NCBI RefSeq assembly: GCF_001658005.1
Contig: NZ_CP015986.1
Span: 620,001-684,000, forward strand
Source of the DNA: Sphingobium sp. EP60837
GTDB taxonomy: Bacteria > Pseudomonadota > Alphaproteobacteria > Sphingomonadales > Sphingomonadaceae
Direction: 5' to 3'
Length of the DNA: 64,000 bases
The notes under the pieces are model-generated. The model worked only from the letters and a program-made list of their open reading frames with translations. It was not told the origin of the DNA and did no database searches. This document shows positions 30,890 through 40,018 of this stretch, piece after piece; within the stretch, counting starts at the first letter, position 1; each line of letters opens with the position of its first letter. Position numbers and translations under genes: made by a program.

Positions 30890-31414
30890 TTATTCTTCGG
30901 TGTCAAACTCGTCCGCACCCTCGGAAGAGAGCGGCATGGTAGCAGAAATGAGCGCGTCGGTCAGCACGAGCTTGGCCTCGCCCACGGTCGCGAAGGGGAT
31001 CATCACATCCCCGGCCTTATTGTCCTTGAACTGAATTTCCTCGCCTTCGACGCCGTTCAGAAGCCCGCGAAAGCTCTTGCGCCCGGCAACCGTCTCGGTC
31101 GTGGCGATCTTTGCTTCGTGCCCGGCCCATTCCATGAAATCGTGCAGCCGGGTAAGCGGCCGGTCGATCCCAGGCGAGCTGACCTCCAACCGATAGGCCT
31201 CCTCGATTGGATCAGCCTCGTCCAGCACATCCGACAGGCGGCGCGAAATGGTGGCGCAATCCTCGATGACGAGCTGCTTGGTGGCTGGATTTTCCGCCAT
31301 GATCTGCAGCGTATATTCGTCACCGGACCCGAACAGCTTGATGCGCACAAGCTCGAACCCCAAGGCTTTCACCTCTGGCTCGATCAGCGCGGTCAGTTCG
31401 GCGATGTCCGCCAT
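30890..31414 (-). CDS. rimP: Ribosome maturation factor RimP
   Basis: 174 residues. The core is ALGFELVRIKLFGSGDEYTL, IEDCATISRRLSDVLDEADP and YRLEVSSPGIDRPL, with an acidic C-terminal tail (SSEGADEFDTEE). It assists 30S assembly and is the first gene of the rimP-nusA-infB block; the promoter should lie in 31415-31572. Confidence 0.97.
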   Translation of the reverse strand: MADIAELTALIEPEVKALGFELVRIKLFGSGDEYTLQIMAENPATKQLVIEDCATISRRLSDVLDEADPIEEAYRLEVSSPGIDRPLTRLHDFMEWAGHEAKIATTETVAGRKSFRGLLNGVEGEEIQFKDNKAGDVMIPFATVGEAKLVLTDALISATMPLSSEGADEFDTEE

Positions 31415-31572
31415 GCAGTCTCCAACAGAATATGTGCGCTTCCGCCGCCGCGAGCGTCCCCGCCCGCGACCCTGACATGTTTGACGATGTAAGGAAGCAA
31501 GCGCGATATAGGCAGGATGCGGGAAAGCTGCAACATTATTCGTGCGAGAGGATTGTAGGAAAAACTGTATCC

Positions 31573-31648
31573 CGCTTGTCCTGAGTTTGCTGAAAGGCTG
31601 TTCTTCTCTTCAAGGGGGGCCGGGCTTAGACAAGCTCAGCCCGAACGG
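31573..31648. repeat. Imperfect palindromic repeat upstream of the sugar dehydrogenase
   Basis: The left arm CGCTTGTCCTGAGTTTGCTG and the right arm TAGACAAGCTCAGCCCGAAC form an imperfect inverted repeat of a type common in sphingomonads. The right arm runs straight into the GGAG of the dehydrogenase ribosome binding site, so it lies in that gene's leader. Confidence 0.65.
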
Positions 31649-31658
31649 AGAAAAAGGC

Positions 31659-32801
31659 ATGCGTACTTCCTTTGTGGCTTTGCTTCCTCTCATCCTATTG
31701 GCCTGCTCGCCCGACAACGCCACCGGCCAGAACAGCGCAGCCTCGGCCGAAAGCGCCAAGCCCTTCAAAACCTCCATCATCGCCGATTTCGATTCGCCCT
31801 GGGCGATGACCTTCCTCCCCGACGGACGCGCTCTGATCACGGAAAAGGCGGGCGAGATGATCCTGTTCGATCCGAAGAACGGCACCAAAATCCCGATCGC
31901 TGGCATCCCGCAGGTCGATAGTGCGGGCCAAGGCGGGCTGATGGATGTTGTCTTGGCGCCAGGCTTTGCCAAGGACGGGACAGTCTATTTCAGCTTTTCC
32001 GAATCCGGCCCAGGCGGCAAGGGCGTGGCGCTCGCCACCGGCATCTTCAACCAAGCAAGCGATGGCACAACCAAGCTAGACGGCGTAAAAACCATCTTCC
32101 GCGCGACACCCTATGTGGAGGGAAACGGCCATTATTCGGGCCGCATCGCTTTTTCCCCCGATGGCAAATATCTCTTCTTCACCAATGGCGAGCGGCAGAA
32201 ATTCGATCCAGCGCAGGACCCTAAATCAACATTGGGTAAAGTGCTGCGCCTCAATCTCGACGGCACGCCCGCCGCGGGCAATCCCCTCGCCGCCAAGGGT
32301 TTCCACCCCGCCATCTGGTCCTACGGCCACCGCAACCTGCTTGGCGTCGCTTTCGACAAGGATGGCCGCCTGTGGGAGCAGGAAATGGGCCCCAAGGGCG
32401 GCGACGAGGTAAACCTGATCAAGCCCGCGCTCAACTATGGTTATCCCAAGGCGTCGAACGGGGACCATTATGACGGCAAGCTGATCCCCGATCACAGCGC
32501 GCATGACGGGTTTGAAGCGCCTAAACTCTGGTGGAATCCGGTGATCTCGCCCGCGGGGCTGCTCTATTATTCAGGCGACATGTTTCCTGAATGGAAGGGT
32601 TCGCTGTTCATCGGCGGGCTGTCGAGCCAGTCGCTTGTCCGGGTGAAGCTCGATGGTGAGACTGCCGCCAAGGCCGATCAATGGGATATGGGCGCGCGGA
32701 TTCGCGAGGTGGAACAAGGTCCCGACGGCGCACTCTGGCTGCTGGAGGATGGGGGACAAGGGTCTCAAGGCCGGTTGTTGAAGCTGACGCCGGCGCGTTA
32801 G
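31659..32801 (+). CDS. PQQ-dependent soluble aldose sugar dehydrogenase-like lipoprotein
   Basis: 380 residues from the ATG at 31659, which has GGAG upstream and begins a lipoprotein signal (MRTSFVALLPLILLAC, lipobox LLAC). The six-bladed beta-propeller of the GSDH family is indicated by DSPWAMTFLPDGRALITEKAG, QGGLMDVVLAPGFAKDGTVYFSF, GRIAFSPDGKYLFF and WEQEMGPKGGDEVN. It would oxidise aldoses with PQQ on the periplasmic side. The frame extends to 31542 but lacks a signal peptide there. Confidence 0.9.
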   Translation: MRTSFVALLPLILLACSPDNATGQNSAASAESAKPFKTSIIADFDSPWAMTFLPDGRALITEKAGEMILFDPKNGTKIPIAGIPQVDSAGQGGLMDVVLAPGFAKDGTVYFSFSESGPGGKGVALATGIFNQASDGTTKLDGVKTIFRATPYVEGNGHYSGRIAFSPDGKYLFFTNGERQKFDPAQDPKSTLGKVLRLNLDGTPAAGNPLAAKGFHPAIWSYGHRNLLGVAFDKDGRLWEQEMGPKGGDEVNLIKPALNYGYPKASNGDHYDGKLIPDHSAHDGFEAPKLWWNPVISPAGLLYYSGDMFPEWKGSLFIGGLSSQSLVRVKLDGETAAKADQWDMGARIREVEQGPDGALWLLEDGGQGSQGRLLKLTPAR

Positions 32802-32815
32802 TCCCTCCCCAACCT

Positions 32816-32898
32816 CCGTTCGTTTCGAGCGTAGTCGAGAAGGGAAAGCACACCGACATCGTTTCTCGACTACGCTCGAAACGAACGGAACTTTTTTA
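32816..32898 (+). terminator. Perfect 26-bp inverted repeat followed by a T tract (repeat family B)
   Basis: The left arm 32816-32841 (CCGTTCGTTTCGAGCGTAGT continuing to CGAGAA) and right arm 32863-32888 are exact reverse complements around a 21-nt loop. AACTTTTTT follows, so on the plus strand it can act as terminator of the sugar dehydrogenase gene. A degenerate second copy is at 35204-35267. Confidence 0.8.
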
Positions 32899-32899
32899 T

Positions 32900-32978
32900 C
32901 GTCATCACAGCGGAGGCTGGTATCTCATGAGACATGCCGCACGCGCCCGCCGAGACCCAGCTTTCGCTGGGGTGACGG
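32900..32978. repeat. Palindromic repeat family A, paired unit
   Basis: CGTCATCACAGCGGAGGCTG at the left and CCAGCTTTCGCTGGGGTGAC at the right. It is adjacent to the family B repeat in the gap between the sugar dehydrogenase and convergent pyrG, ending 9 nt from the pyrG stop codon. Confidence 0.82.
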
Positions 32979-32987
32979 GTGCAAATG

Positions 32988-34619
32988 TCAAACCAACCGG
33001 CTCTGCTTCACTGCCGCTTCGATAAAGCTCGCAAACAAGGGATGCGGGTCGAACGGCTTGGACTTCAACTCCGGATGGAACTGCACGCCGACGAACCAGG
33101 GATGGTCCGGCCGCTCGACAATCTCCGGCAGCGTGCCATCGGGCGACATGCCCGAAAAGATCAGCCCGCCCTTTTCCAGCGGCTCGCGATAGCCCGCATT
33201 GACCTCATAGCGATGGCGGTGCCGCTCGCTGATCTCGGTCGCGCCATAGACGCCCGCCACGACGCTGTTGCCGTCGAGCTTTGCCGGATAGGCCCCCAGC
33301 CGCATCGTGCCGCCCAGATCAGTTTCGGCCGTGCGCTTCTGCAGCCCTTCCGTGCTCATCCATTCGGTGATGAGGCCGACCACAGGTTCGCTTGTCTCGC
33401 CAAATTCGGTGGTCGATGCTTCGGCGATTCCCGCCGTATTGCGCGCGCCTTCGATGCAGGCCATCTGCATGCCCAGGCAAATGCCGAAGAAAGGCACGTT
33501 CCGCTCACGCGCGAACTTGACGCTGGCGATCTTGCCTTCCGACCCGCGCACGCCAAAGCCGCCGGGGACGAGGATGCCGTGCATCGGTTCCAGGCTGGCG
33601 GCGACATCGTCGCCCTTCTCGAACAGCTCGGCGTCGATCCACTTGATGTTGACCTTCACCCGGTTCGCGAAGCCGCCATGATGCAGCGCTTCGTGCAGCG
33701 ACTTGTAGGCATCAGGCAGGCCGACATATTTGCCGACCACGCCAATGGTGACCTCGCCTTCGGGATTTTGCTGCCGGTCCATGATGTCGAGCCAGCGGTC
33801 CATCGACGGCTTGCGCGACCCTTCGATGCCGAAGGCGCGCAGCACTTCGTCATCCAGCCCTTCGGCATGATATTGCGCAGGAACGGCATAGATGCTGCTG
33901 GCGTCGAGCGCCGGGATCACCGCTTCCTTCCGCACATTGCAGAAGAGCGCGATCTTCGCCCGCTCACTGTCGGGCAGCGGATGTTCGCAGCGGCAGAGCA
34001 ATATGTCGGGCTGGATGCCGAGCGACGTCAGCTCACGCACGCTATGCTGCGTCGGCTTGGTCTTCAGTTCGCCCGCCGCTGCAATATAGGGAACCAGCGT
34101 CACATGAACGAAGATCGACTGCCCGCGATCAAGGTCGTTATGCAGCTGGCGGATCGCCTCCATGAAGGGCAGCGATTCGATGTCGCCCACCGTGCCGCCG
34201 ATCTCGCACAGGACGAAATCCAGATCGTCGGTGTCGGCGGTCGCGAACGCCTTGATCTCATCGGTTACGTGCGGGATCACCTGCACCGTCGCGCCAAGAT
34301 AGTCGCCGCGCCGCTCGCGCTGGATGATGGTCTGATAGACCCGGCCCTGCGTCACATTGTCCGATTGGCGCGCGGAAACGCCGGTGAAGCGCTCATAATG
34401 GCCAAGATCGAGGTCGGTTTCCGCCCCGTCGTCGGTCACATAGACTTCGCCATGCTGATACGGGCTCATCGTGCCCGGATCGACGTTGAGATAGGGATCG
34501 AACTTCCGAATGCGCACACGGAAACCTCGCGCCTGCAGCAGTGCTGCAAGCGAAGCGGCCATCAGGCCCTTGCCAAGCGAGGAGACCACGCCGCCGGTGA
34601 TGAAAATATACCGCGCCAT
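32988..34619 (-). CDS. pyrG: CTP synthase
   Basis: 543 residues, full length. The synthetase domain begins [20 protein letters not shown] and includes [19 protein letters not shown]. The glutamine amidotransferase domain contains the nucleophile motif [14 protein letters not shown]. It makes CTP from UTP and glutamine. Downstream of secG and tpiA on the same strand, a common alphaproteobacterial order. Confidence 0.99.
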   Translation of the reverse strand: MARYIFITGGVVSSLGKGLMAASLAALLQARGFRVRIRKFDPYLNVDPGTMSPYQHGEVYVTDDGAETDLDLGHYERFTGVSARQSDNVTQGRVYQTIIQRERRGDYLGATVQVIPHVTDEIKAFATADTDDLDFVLCEIGGTVGDIESLPFMEAIRQLHNDLDRGQSIFVHVTLVPYIAAAGELKTKPTQHSVRELTSLGIQPDILLCRCEHPLPDSERAKIALFCNVRKEAVIPALDASSIYAVPAQYHAEGLDDEVLRAFGIEGSRKPSMDRWLDIMDRQQNPEGEVTIGVVGKYVGLPDAYKSLHEALHHGGFANRVKVNIKWIDAELFEKGDDVAASLEPMHGILVPGGFGVRGSEGKIASVKFARERNVPFFGICLGMQMACIEGARNTAGIAEASTTEFGETSEPVVGLITEWMSTEGLQKRTAETDLGGTMRLGAYPAKLDGNSVVAGVYGATEISERHRHRYEVNAGYREPLEKGGLIFSGMSPDGTLPEIVERPDHPWFVGVQFHPELKSKPFDPHPLFASFIEAAVKQSRLV

Positions 34620-34709
34620 GGGAGTGGAGGCTTAGCCTTTTACAAACAAGTTGGGCAAGCGCGCGAATCCACGCGCGAGCAAAAAAGATTGGAAATCTGA
34701 TCGAAAAGT

Positions 34710-35090
34710 TCAGTTGGCGAGCGGAACCGCGCCGTTTGCCGCCTGGCCATTGCTCGCCGCGCCCGCTGCACCAGCAAGCGGATCAGCGCTGCCGGTGGCC
34801 GGAGCCGGAGCAGCGGGCGTCGCGGGCGCCTGCTTCACCAGGGACGTGTCGATATCGCTCGGCGCATGCTGGACCGAAGCAATCACCGCCAGCACCACCG
34901 ACAGCAGCACGAAGATGGTCGCCAGAACAGTCGTCGAACGGGTCAGGAAGTCCGCTGCACCACGCGCGGACATCAACCCCGCCGGGCTGCCACCGACTCC
35001 AAGGCCGCCACCTTCCGACTTCTGCATCAGAATGACGGTGACAAGCAGGGCCGCGACAATGGCCTGCACGACGAGGATGAAAGTGAACAT
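34710..35090 (-). CDS. secG: Protein-export membrane protein SecG
   Basis: 126 residues from MFTFILVVQAIVAALLVTVI. Two membrane helices (~2-22 and ~52-74) flank the conserved QKSEGGGLGVGGS loop. A C-terminal Ala/Pro/Gly-rich tail of ~45 residues is typical for alphaproteobacteria. It is a subunit of the SecYEG translocon. Confidence 0.95.
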   Translation of the reverse strand: MFTFILVVQAIVAALLVTVILMQKSEGGGLGVGGSPAGLMSARGAADFLTRSTTVLATIFVLLSVVLAVIASVQHAPSDIDTSLVKQAPATPAAPAPATGSADPLAGAAGAASNGQAANGAVPLAN

Positions 35091-35203
35091 GCGAGGAATC
35101 TGTCCCAATGGGTGCGTTGGGGAGCCCATAGCGGCGAAGGGCGGCGGGGGCAACCGGCCACCTGCCCTCCAACTTCGCACAGTGCCGTCCGTTGTGGCTC
35201 CCT

Positions 35204-35267
35204 CCGTTCGCTTCAAGCTTGCCGAGACGTTTTCGCGCCGCTTCTCGACTTCGCTCGAAGCAAACGG
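35204..35267. repeat. Degenerate family B inverted repeat
   Basis: CCGTTCGCTTCAAGCTTGCC and CGACTTCGCTCGAAGCAAAC are diverged copies of the arms seen at 32816-32888. It lies between tpiA and secG, 18 nt after the tpiA stop. Confidence 0.65.
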
Positions 35268-35285
35268 ATAATGGAGAGGCTAGGT

Positions 35286-36029
35286 TCAGCGCGCCGCCGC
35301 GATCACCGGGGCGAATTTCGCCGCAGTCAGGCTCGCACCGCCGACCAGACCGCCATCGACATCCTCGATCGCCATCAACTCGGCCGCATTGTCGCCGTTC
35401 ATCGACCCGCCATAGAGGATGCGCATCGCGCCGGCCTTGCCTTCGCCGATGCGGCCCGCAAGCGCCGAGCGCAGCGCCTTGTGCATGTCCTCGACCGCTT
35501 CCATCGTCGGGATGCGTCCGGTGCCGATCGCCCAGATTGGTTCATAGGCAATCGCCAGCCAGTCCGCCGCCGCGCCCTCGGGCAGCGAGGCCAGCAGTTG
35601 CGCCGAGACAATTGCTTCGGCATCGCCCGCATCGCGCACGTCCAGGCTTTCGCCAACGCAAAGGATGACCTTCAGACCCGCAGCCTTTGCCGCGAGCGCC
35701 TTGGCCGCCACATCGGCATCGCTTTCGCCCTGGTCCTGCCGCCGCTCGCTATGGCCGACGATGGTCCAGCTCGCGCCCGCTTCGGCCAGCATCGTCGCCG
35801 ACAGGCAGCCGGTATGCGCGCCGCTATCCTTCATGTGGCAGTCCTGCGCCCCGACAAAGGCCGCGCCACTGACCGCGCTCGCCGCTGTAATCAGCGTCGC
35901 GGGCAGGCACAGGCCAACCTCCACCCCAGCATGTTCCGCGGCAACCCCGCCGATCGCCTCGACCTCACCCAGCTGGGCGCGGAGGCCGTTCATCTTCCAA
36001 TTGCCGACCACCAGCTTGCGCCTGCCCAT
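35286..36029 (-). CDS. tpiA: Triosephosphate isomerase
   Basis: 247 residues. Substrate-binding NWKMNG, catalytic His in IVGHSERRQ, catalytic Glu in AYEPIWAIGTG and phosphate-binding YGGSMNGDN are all present. It interconverts glyceraldehyde-3-phosphate and dihydroxyacetone phosphate. Divergent from ppiD. Confidence 0.98.
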   Translation of the reverse strand: MGRRKLVVGNWKMNGLRAQLGEVEAIGGVAAEHAGVEVGLCLPATLITAASAVSGAAFVGAQDCHMKDSGAHTGCLSATMLAEAGASWTIVGHSERRQDQGESDADVAAKALAAKAAGLKVILCVGESLDVRDAGDAEAIVSAQLLASLPEGAAADWLAIAYEPIWAIGTGRIPTMEAVEDMHKALRSALAGRIGEGKAGAMRILYGGSMNGDNAAELMAIEDVDGGLVGGASLTAAKFAPVIAAAR

Positions 36030-36198
36030 CGATCCATACCCCTTCAGTCATCAATCTGCATTGTCAGCCGTCAGGAGCCGACCCGCCGAGGCGGATGAAC
36101 AAGAGCAGTCCATTTGTCCAGCCATGCCGGACTTGCCGCCGCGACGATCCGCCCCTAAAGCGGGCCACCGTAAAGTCTTCCTATTCTGGACTTCCTTC

Positions 36199-38151
36199 AT
36201 GCTTTCCAACTTCCGCCGCTTCATCCATTCGAAATTCGGCGCGCTTTTCGCGCTCCTTTTCCTCGGCGTCATCGCGGCGGCCTTCATCATGGGCGACATC
36301 AGCAGCGGGAAGTTCGGTTCATCGCTCGGCGGCGGCGGCGAAACCGTGGCCAAGGCCGGCGGCACGCGCCTGACGCTGACGCAGTTCCAGGAACGGGTGC
36401 AGCGCGTCTTCGAAAATGCCCGCCGCGGCACCCCCGGCCTCCAGATCAGCGAGTTTCTGGCACAGGGCGCTGCTAGCCAGATCTACGATCAGTTGGTCGC
36501 TGCGATGACGCTGAAGGAATATGCCAAGGATCAGGACGTCCACATTTCCAAGCGCCTGGTCGATGCGCAGATCGCGCAAATCCCCGCCTTCCAGGACGCA
36601 GCCGGCAATTTCAGCCAGGAAAATTTCCGCCAATTGCTGCTCCGCGAACGCATCACCGAACAAGCATTGCGCGAGGATATCACGCGAGAGATTCTCGAGC
36701 GGCAGATGCTTGCGCCCTTGGGCTTGGGCGTGAAGCTCTCCGACAGCATCATCCTGCCTTACGCCTCGCTTCTGCTTGAGGCGCGTCAAGGCACGATCGC
36801 CGCCATCCCGGCCATGGCGTTCAAGGACATCAAAGATCCCAGCGACGCTCAGCTTGCTGGCTACTATCGCGAGAATGCGGCGCGTTTCACGATCCCCGAA
36901 CAGCGGCGCATCCGTTACGCGGTCATCGATGGTGAACGCTTCACCCAGGCTGCTCAGCCGACCGAAGCTGAAATCGCCGCTGCCTATAATCAGAACAAGG
37001 CCAGCTATGCCGCGAAGGAAAGCCGCAGCTTCGAACAACTGATTCTGCCCACCGAAGCGGCCGCCAAGGCGATCGCTGCTGAGGTGAAGGGTGGCAAGTC
37101 GCTCGCCGCCGCCGCGCAGGGCGCAGGTCTTGAAGCATCGACGCTGACCGACCAAAGCCGCGAGAGCCTGGCCGCTTCCTCTTCGGCTGCCGTCGCCAAT
37201 GCCGGTTTCGCCGCCAAGCAAGGCGAGTTGGCCGGTCCGATCCGCGGGTCGCTCGGATGGGTCATCCTGCGTGTCTCGTCGGTGAAGACCATCCCGGCGC
37301 GTGCCCTGTCAGCTGTCCGCGATGAAATCGCCGCCACGCTGCGCAGCCAGAAACAGAAGCGTCTGCTGAGCGAATTCACCGGCAAGGTCGAAGACCAAAT
37401 CGCGGACGGCGGCAGCTTTGAAGAAGTGGTCAAGGATAATGGCCTGAAGTTGGAAACCACGCCCTTCCTGCTGGCGAACAGCAAGCAGGTCGAGGATCAG
37501 GCCTATCAGCCCTCCGCCGATGTGGTCCCGCTGCTGGCGCCGGTTTTCCAGATGAGCCAGGACGATGATGCCCAGCTTATTCCGATCAAGCCCGACCAGC
37601 GTTATGCACTGGCCGCACCTGCCGAAATTCGCGCGGCAGCCCCGCCGCCGCTGGAAAAGGTGAAGCCCCTTGTCGTTGCCCAATATAAGCTGACGCAGGG
37701 CAGTGCGAAGGCGAAGGCGCTGGCGGAACAGATCCGGGCGAAAGTCGCCAAGGGCATGAAGCTAGCCGACGCTGTCTCGCAAGCGGGCGTTGCCTTGCCC
37801 GCGCCGCAGACCGTTGGTGGCCGCCGCGCCGACATCATGCGCGAAGGACAGCGTCCCCCTGCCGAAGTCGCCATCCTCTTCTCCATGGCCGCGAACAGCG
37901 TGAAGACGCTGCCGATCGGACAGGATCGTGGCTATTTCGTCGTGCAGTTGAACGGCATCAAACATGGTGATGCGGGCGGGCAGACAGCGTTGCTCAATCA
38001 GGTCCGCAGCCAGCTCAGCGATGTCGTCGGCCAGGAATACGCCCAGCAGTTCGAACGCGCCGTGGAAAAGCAACTTGGCGTGACGCGCAATCCGTCAGCG
38101 GTGGCAGACGTCCAACGGGCGCTCGCCAGCACCAATGGCGGCGCGCAATAA
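36199..38151 (+). CDS. ppiD: PpiD-like periplasmic peptidyl-prolyl isomerase/chaperone
   Basis: 650 residues from the ATG at 36199. A single N-terminal membrane anchor (LFALLFLGVIAAAFIMGDI, ~17-36) is followed by a SurA_N-type chaperone region (QFQERVQRVFENARR, AAMTLKEYAKDQDVHISKRL) and parvulin-type modules. It assists folding of secreted proteins at the outer face of the inner membrane. No clear ribosome binding site is seen; the frame extends upstream but the anchor fixes the start. The trpE start follows immediately. Confidence 0.92.
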   Translation: MLSNFRRFIHSKFGALFALLFLGVIAAAFIMGDISSGKFGSSLGGGGETVAKAGGTRLTLTQFQERVQRVFENARRGTPGLQISEFLAQGAASQIYDQLVAAMTLKEYAKDQDVHISKRLVDAQIAQIPAFQDAAGNFSQENFRQLLLRERITEQALREDITREILERQMLAPLGLGVKLSDSIILPYASLLLEARQGTIAAIPAMAFKDIKDPSDAQLAGYYRENAARFTIPEQRRIRYAVIDGERFTQAAQPTEAEIAAAYNQNKASYAAKESRSFEQLILPTEAAAKAIAAEVKGGKSLAAAAQGAGLEASTLTDQSRESLAASSSAAVANAGFAAKQGELAGPIRGSLGWVILRVSSVKTIPARALSAVRDEIAATLRSQKQKRLLSEFTGKVEDQIADGGSFEEVVKDNGLKLETTPFLLANSKQVEDQAYQPSADVVPLLAPVFQMSQDDDAQLIPIKPDQRYALAAPAEIRAAAPPPLEKVKPLVVAQYKLTQGSAKAKALAEQIRAKVAKGMKLADAVSQAGVALPAPQTVGGRRADIMREGQRPPAEVAILFSMAANSVKTLPIGQDRGYFVVQLNGIKHGDAGGQTALLNQVRSQLSDVVGQEYAQQFERAVEKQLGVTRNPSAVADVQRALASTNGGAQ

Positions 38152-38152
38152 G

Positions 38153-39682
38153 ATGGCGATCGGCGTGGGCCCGGCAGGCAATGACGGCATAGCGGCCGCG
38201 CGCGCTGCACTGACCACTGGCAAGTCCGCCCTGGTGTGGCGGCGTCAGATTGCGGACACTGACACGCCCATCTCCGCCGCGCTCAAACTGTTCGAACCCG
38301 ATCGCGGCGACTTCCTGCTGGAATCGGTGGAAGGGGGCGCGGTGCGCGGCCGCTACAGCCTGATCGGTCTCGCTCCCGATCTGGTTTTCCGCGCGCAAGG
38401 GCAGTCCGCCGAGATCAACCGCAATTGGGCAAACGATCGCGATGCGTTCGTCCCGGAAGCCGTGGGCGCGCTTGAAGCCTTGCGCGCGCTGGTCGCCGAA
38501 TGCCGCGCGGAGTTTGACCCTGCGCTTCCTGCGGCGCTCGCCTGCCTTGTGGGCTATTTCGGTTATGAGACCGTGGGCCTGGTGGAAAAGCTCCCCCGCC
38601 CCGTCCCCAATCCGCTTGAACTGCCCGACATGCTGTTCGTGCGACCGACCGTCATACTGGTTTTCGATCGGCTGGCCGACGCGCTCTACCTGGTCGCGCC
38701 GGTGTGGAAGGGGAGCTTCAGCAATGCCGACGCCGCGATCGACCAGGCTCTCGACCGCATCGATGCTACGGCGGCGCGCCTTGCAGCACCCCTGCCGTCC
38801 GAGCCGCCTCCGCCGGAGATCGCTGATGTCGAGGTGACGCCCGTGCTGGAGCCGGGCCGATATAAGAGCATGGTCGAGCGAGCCAAGGACTATATCGTCG
38901 CGGGCGACATATTCCAGGTGGTGCTGGCGCAGCGTTTCACTAGCCCCTTCACCCTGCCCCCGATCGCGCTTTATCGCGCGCTGCGGCGGATCAACCCCTC
39001 GCCCTTCCTCTATTATCTGGACCTGCCCGGCTTTGCACTGATCGGATCAAGTCCGGAAATATTGGTCCGGGCGCGCGATGGCGAAGTCACAATCCGGCCG
39101 ATCGCGGGCACCCGTCCGCGCGGCAAGACGGCGGTCGAGGACGCGGCCAATCGGGAAAGCCTGCTGGCCGATCCGAAGGAACGTGCCGAACATCTGATGC
39201 TGCTGGACCTTGGCCGCAACGATGTCGGCCGCGTGGCCAGCGCCGGGACGGTCACGGTCACCGACAGCTACACCGTCGAATTCTACAGCCATGTCATGCA
39301 CATCGTGTCGAATGTGGTCGGCAGGCTGTCGCCGGACAAGGATGCGCTGGACGCCCTGTTTGCGGGCTTCCCTGCAGGCACCGTGTCAGGAGCGCCCAAG
39401 GTGCGCGCTTGCGAGATCATCGCCGAACTGGAGCCGGAAACGCGCGGAGCCTATGCGGGCGGCGTGGGCTATTTCGGGCCTGACGGGAATATGGACAGCT
39501 GCATCGTTCTGCGCACCGCCGTGCTGAAGGATGGCGTCATGCATGTGCAGGCCGGGGCCGGCATCGTCGCTGACTCAACGCCCGAATATGAGCAGCGCGA
39601 ATGCGAGGCGAAGAGCGGCGCGCTCCTCGCTGCGGCAAGGGAAGCCGTTTATCTCGCCCGGCAGGCCCGCTTCGGCCAATAG
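38153..39682 (+). CDS. trpE: Anthranilate synthase component I
   Basis: 509 residues from the ATG at 38153, 1 nt after the ppiD stop. Motifs: LLESVEGGAVRGRYSLIG (tryptophan feedback site), VLAQRF, RINPSPFLYYLDL, IRPIAGTRPRGKT, DLGRNDVGRVA and FPAGTVSGAPKVRACEII. It converts chorismate to anthranilate with TrpG. No trpG, trpD or trpC follows: the next gene is convergent and abuts the stop codon with no gap. Confidence 0.97.
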   Translation: MAIGVGPAGNDGIAAARAALTTGKSALVWRRQIADTDTPISAALKLFEPDRGDFLLESVEGGAVRGRYSLIGLAPDLVFRAQGQSAEINRNWANDRDAFVPEAVGALEALRALVAECRAEFDPALPAALACLVGYFGYETVGLVEKLPRPVPNPLELPDMLFVRPTVILVFDRLADALYLVAPVWKGSFSNADAAIDQALDRIDATAARLAAPLPSEPPPPEIADVEVTPVLEPGRYKSMVERAKDYIVAGDIFQVVLAQRFTSPFTLPPIALYRALRRINPSPFLYYLDLPGFALIGSSPEILVRARDGEVTIRPIAGTRPRGKTAVEDAANRESLLADPKERAEHLMLLDLGRNDVGRVASAGTVTVTDSYTVEFYSHVMHIVSNVVGRLSPDKDALDALFAGFPAGTVSGAPKVRACEIIAELEPETRGAYAGGVGYFGPDGNMDSCIVLRTAVLKDGVMHVQAGAGIVADSTPEYEQRECEAKSGALLAAAREAVYLARQARFGQ

Positions 39683-39955
39683 CTACTCGGCCGTCGTCGG
39701 ATCAATCGTCGCACGTATGCGCGCGATACTGTTGGCAGGGAGGCCCGCCAGTTCCGCATGCTGGCGGATCAGCTCTTCGCTTGGGGCTCGATAAACGCAG
39801 TATATCTTGTCGTCGGTGACATAGCTGTGCACCCACTGGATCTCCGGCCCAAGCTCGCGCAGGACATTGCAGGAGCCTTGCGACGCGTTTCTCAGTTCAT
39901 CGCTTCGCAGCCTTCCCGCGCCGGGCATTTCCCTCTCGATCACGAATTGCGGCAT
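39683..39955 (-). CDS. DUF4242-type small protein
   Basis: 90 residues from the ATG at 39955, chosen for the strong GGAGGTGG ribosome binding site. MPQFVIEREMPGAG, IQWVHSYVTDDKIYCVYRAP and IRQHAELAGLPANSIARI resemble the DUF4242 family, small ferredoxin-like-fold proteins of uncertain function. Its stop is directly adjacent to the trpE stop, with no terminator visible. Confidence 0.8.
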   Translation of the reverse strand: MPQFVIEREMPGAGRLRSDELRNASQGSCNVLRELGPEIQWVHSYVTDDKIYCVYRAPSEELIRQHAELAGLPANSIARIRATIDPTTAE

Positions 39956-40018
39956 AACCACCTCCATGCGTGAAGGCGCAGAATCTATGCCTCGGCGGGC
40001 CGTGAGTCCACAGCAGGA

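Noticed and set aside
28951..30942. 663-codon plus-strand frame
   Set aside because: Antisense to nusA and the tautomerase gene.
32979..34700. 573-codon plus-strand frame
   Set aside because: Antisense to pyrG, which is fully intact on the other strand.
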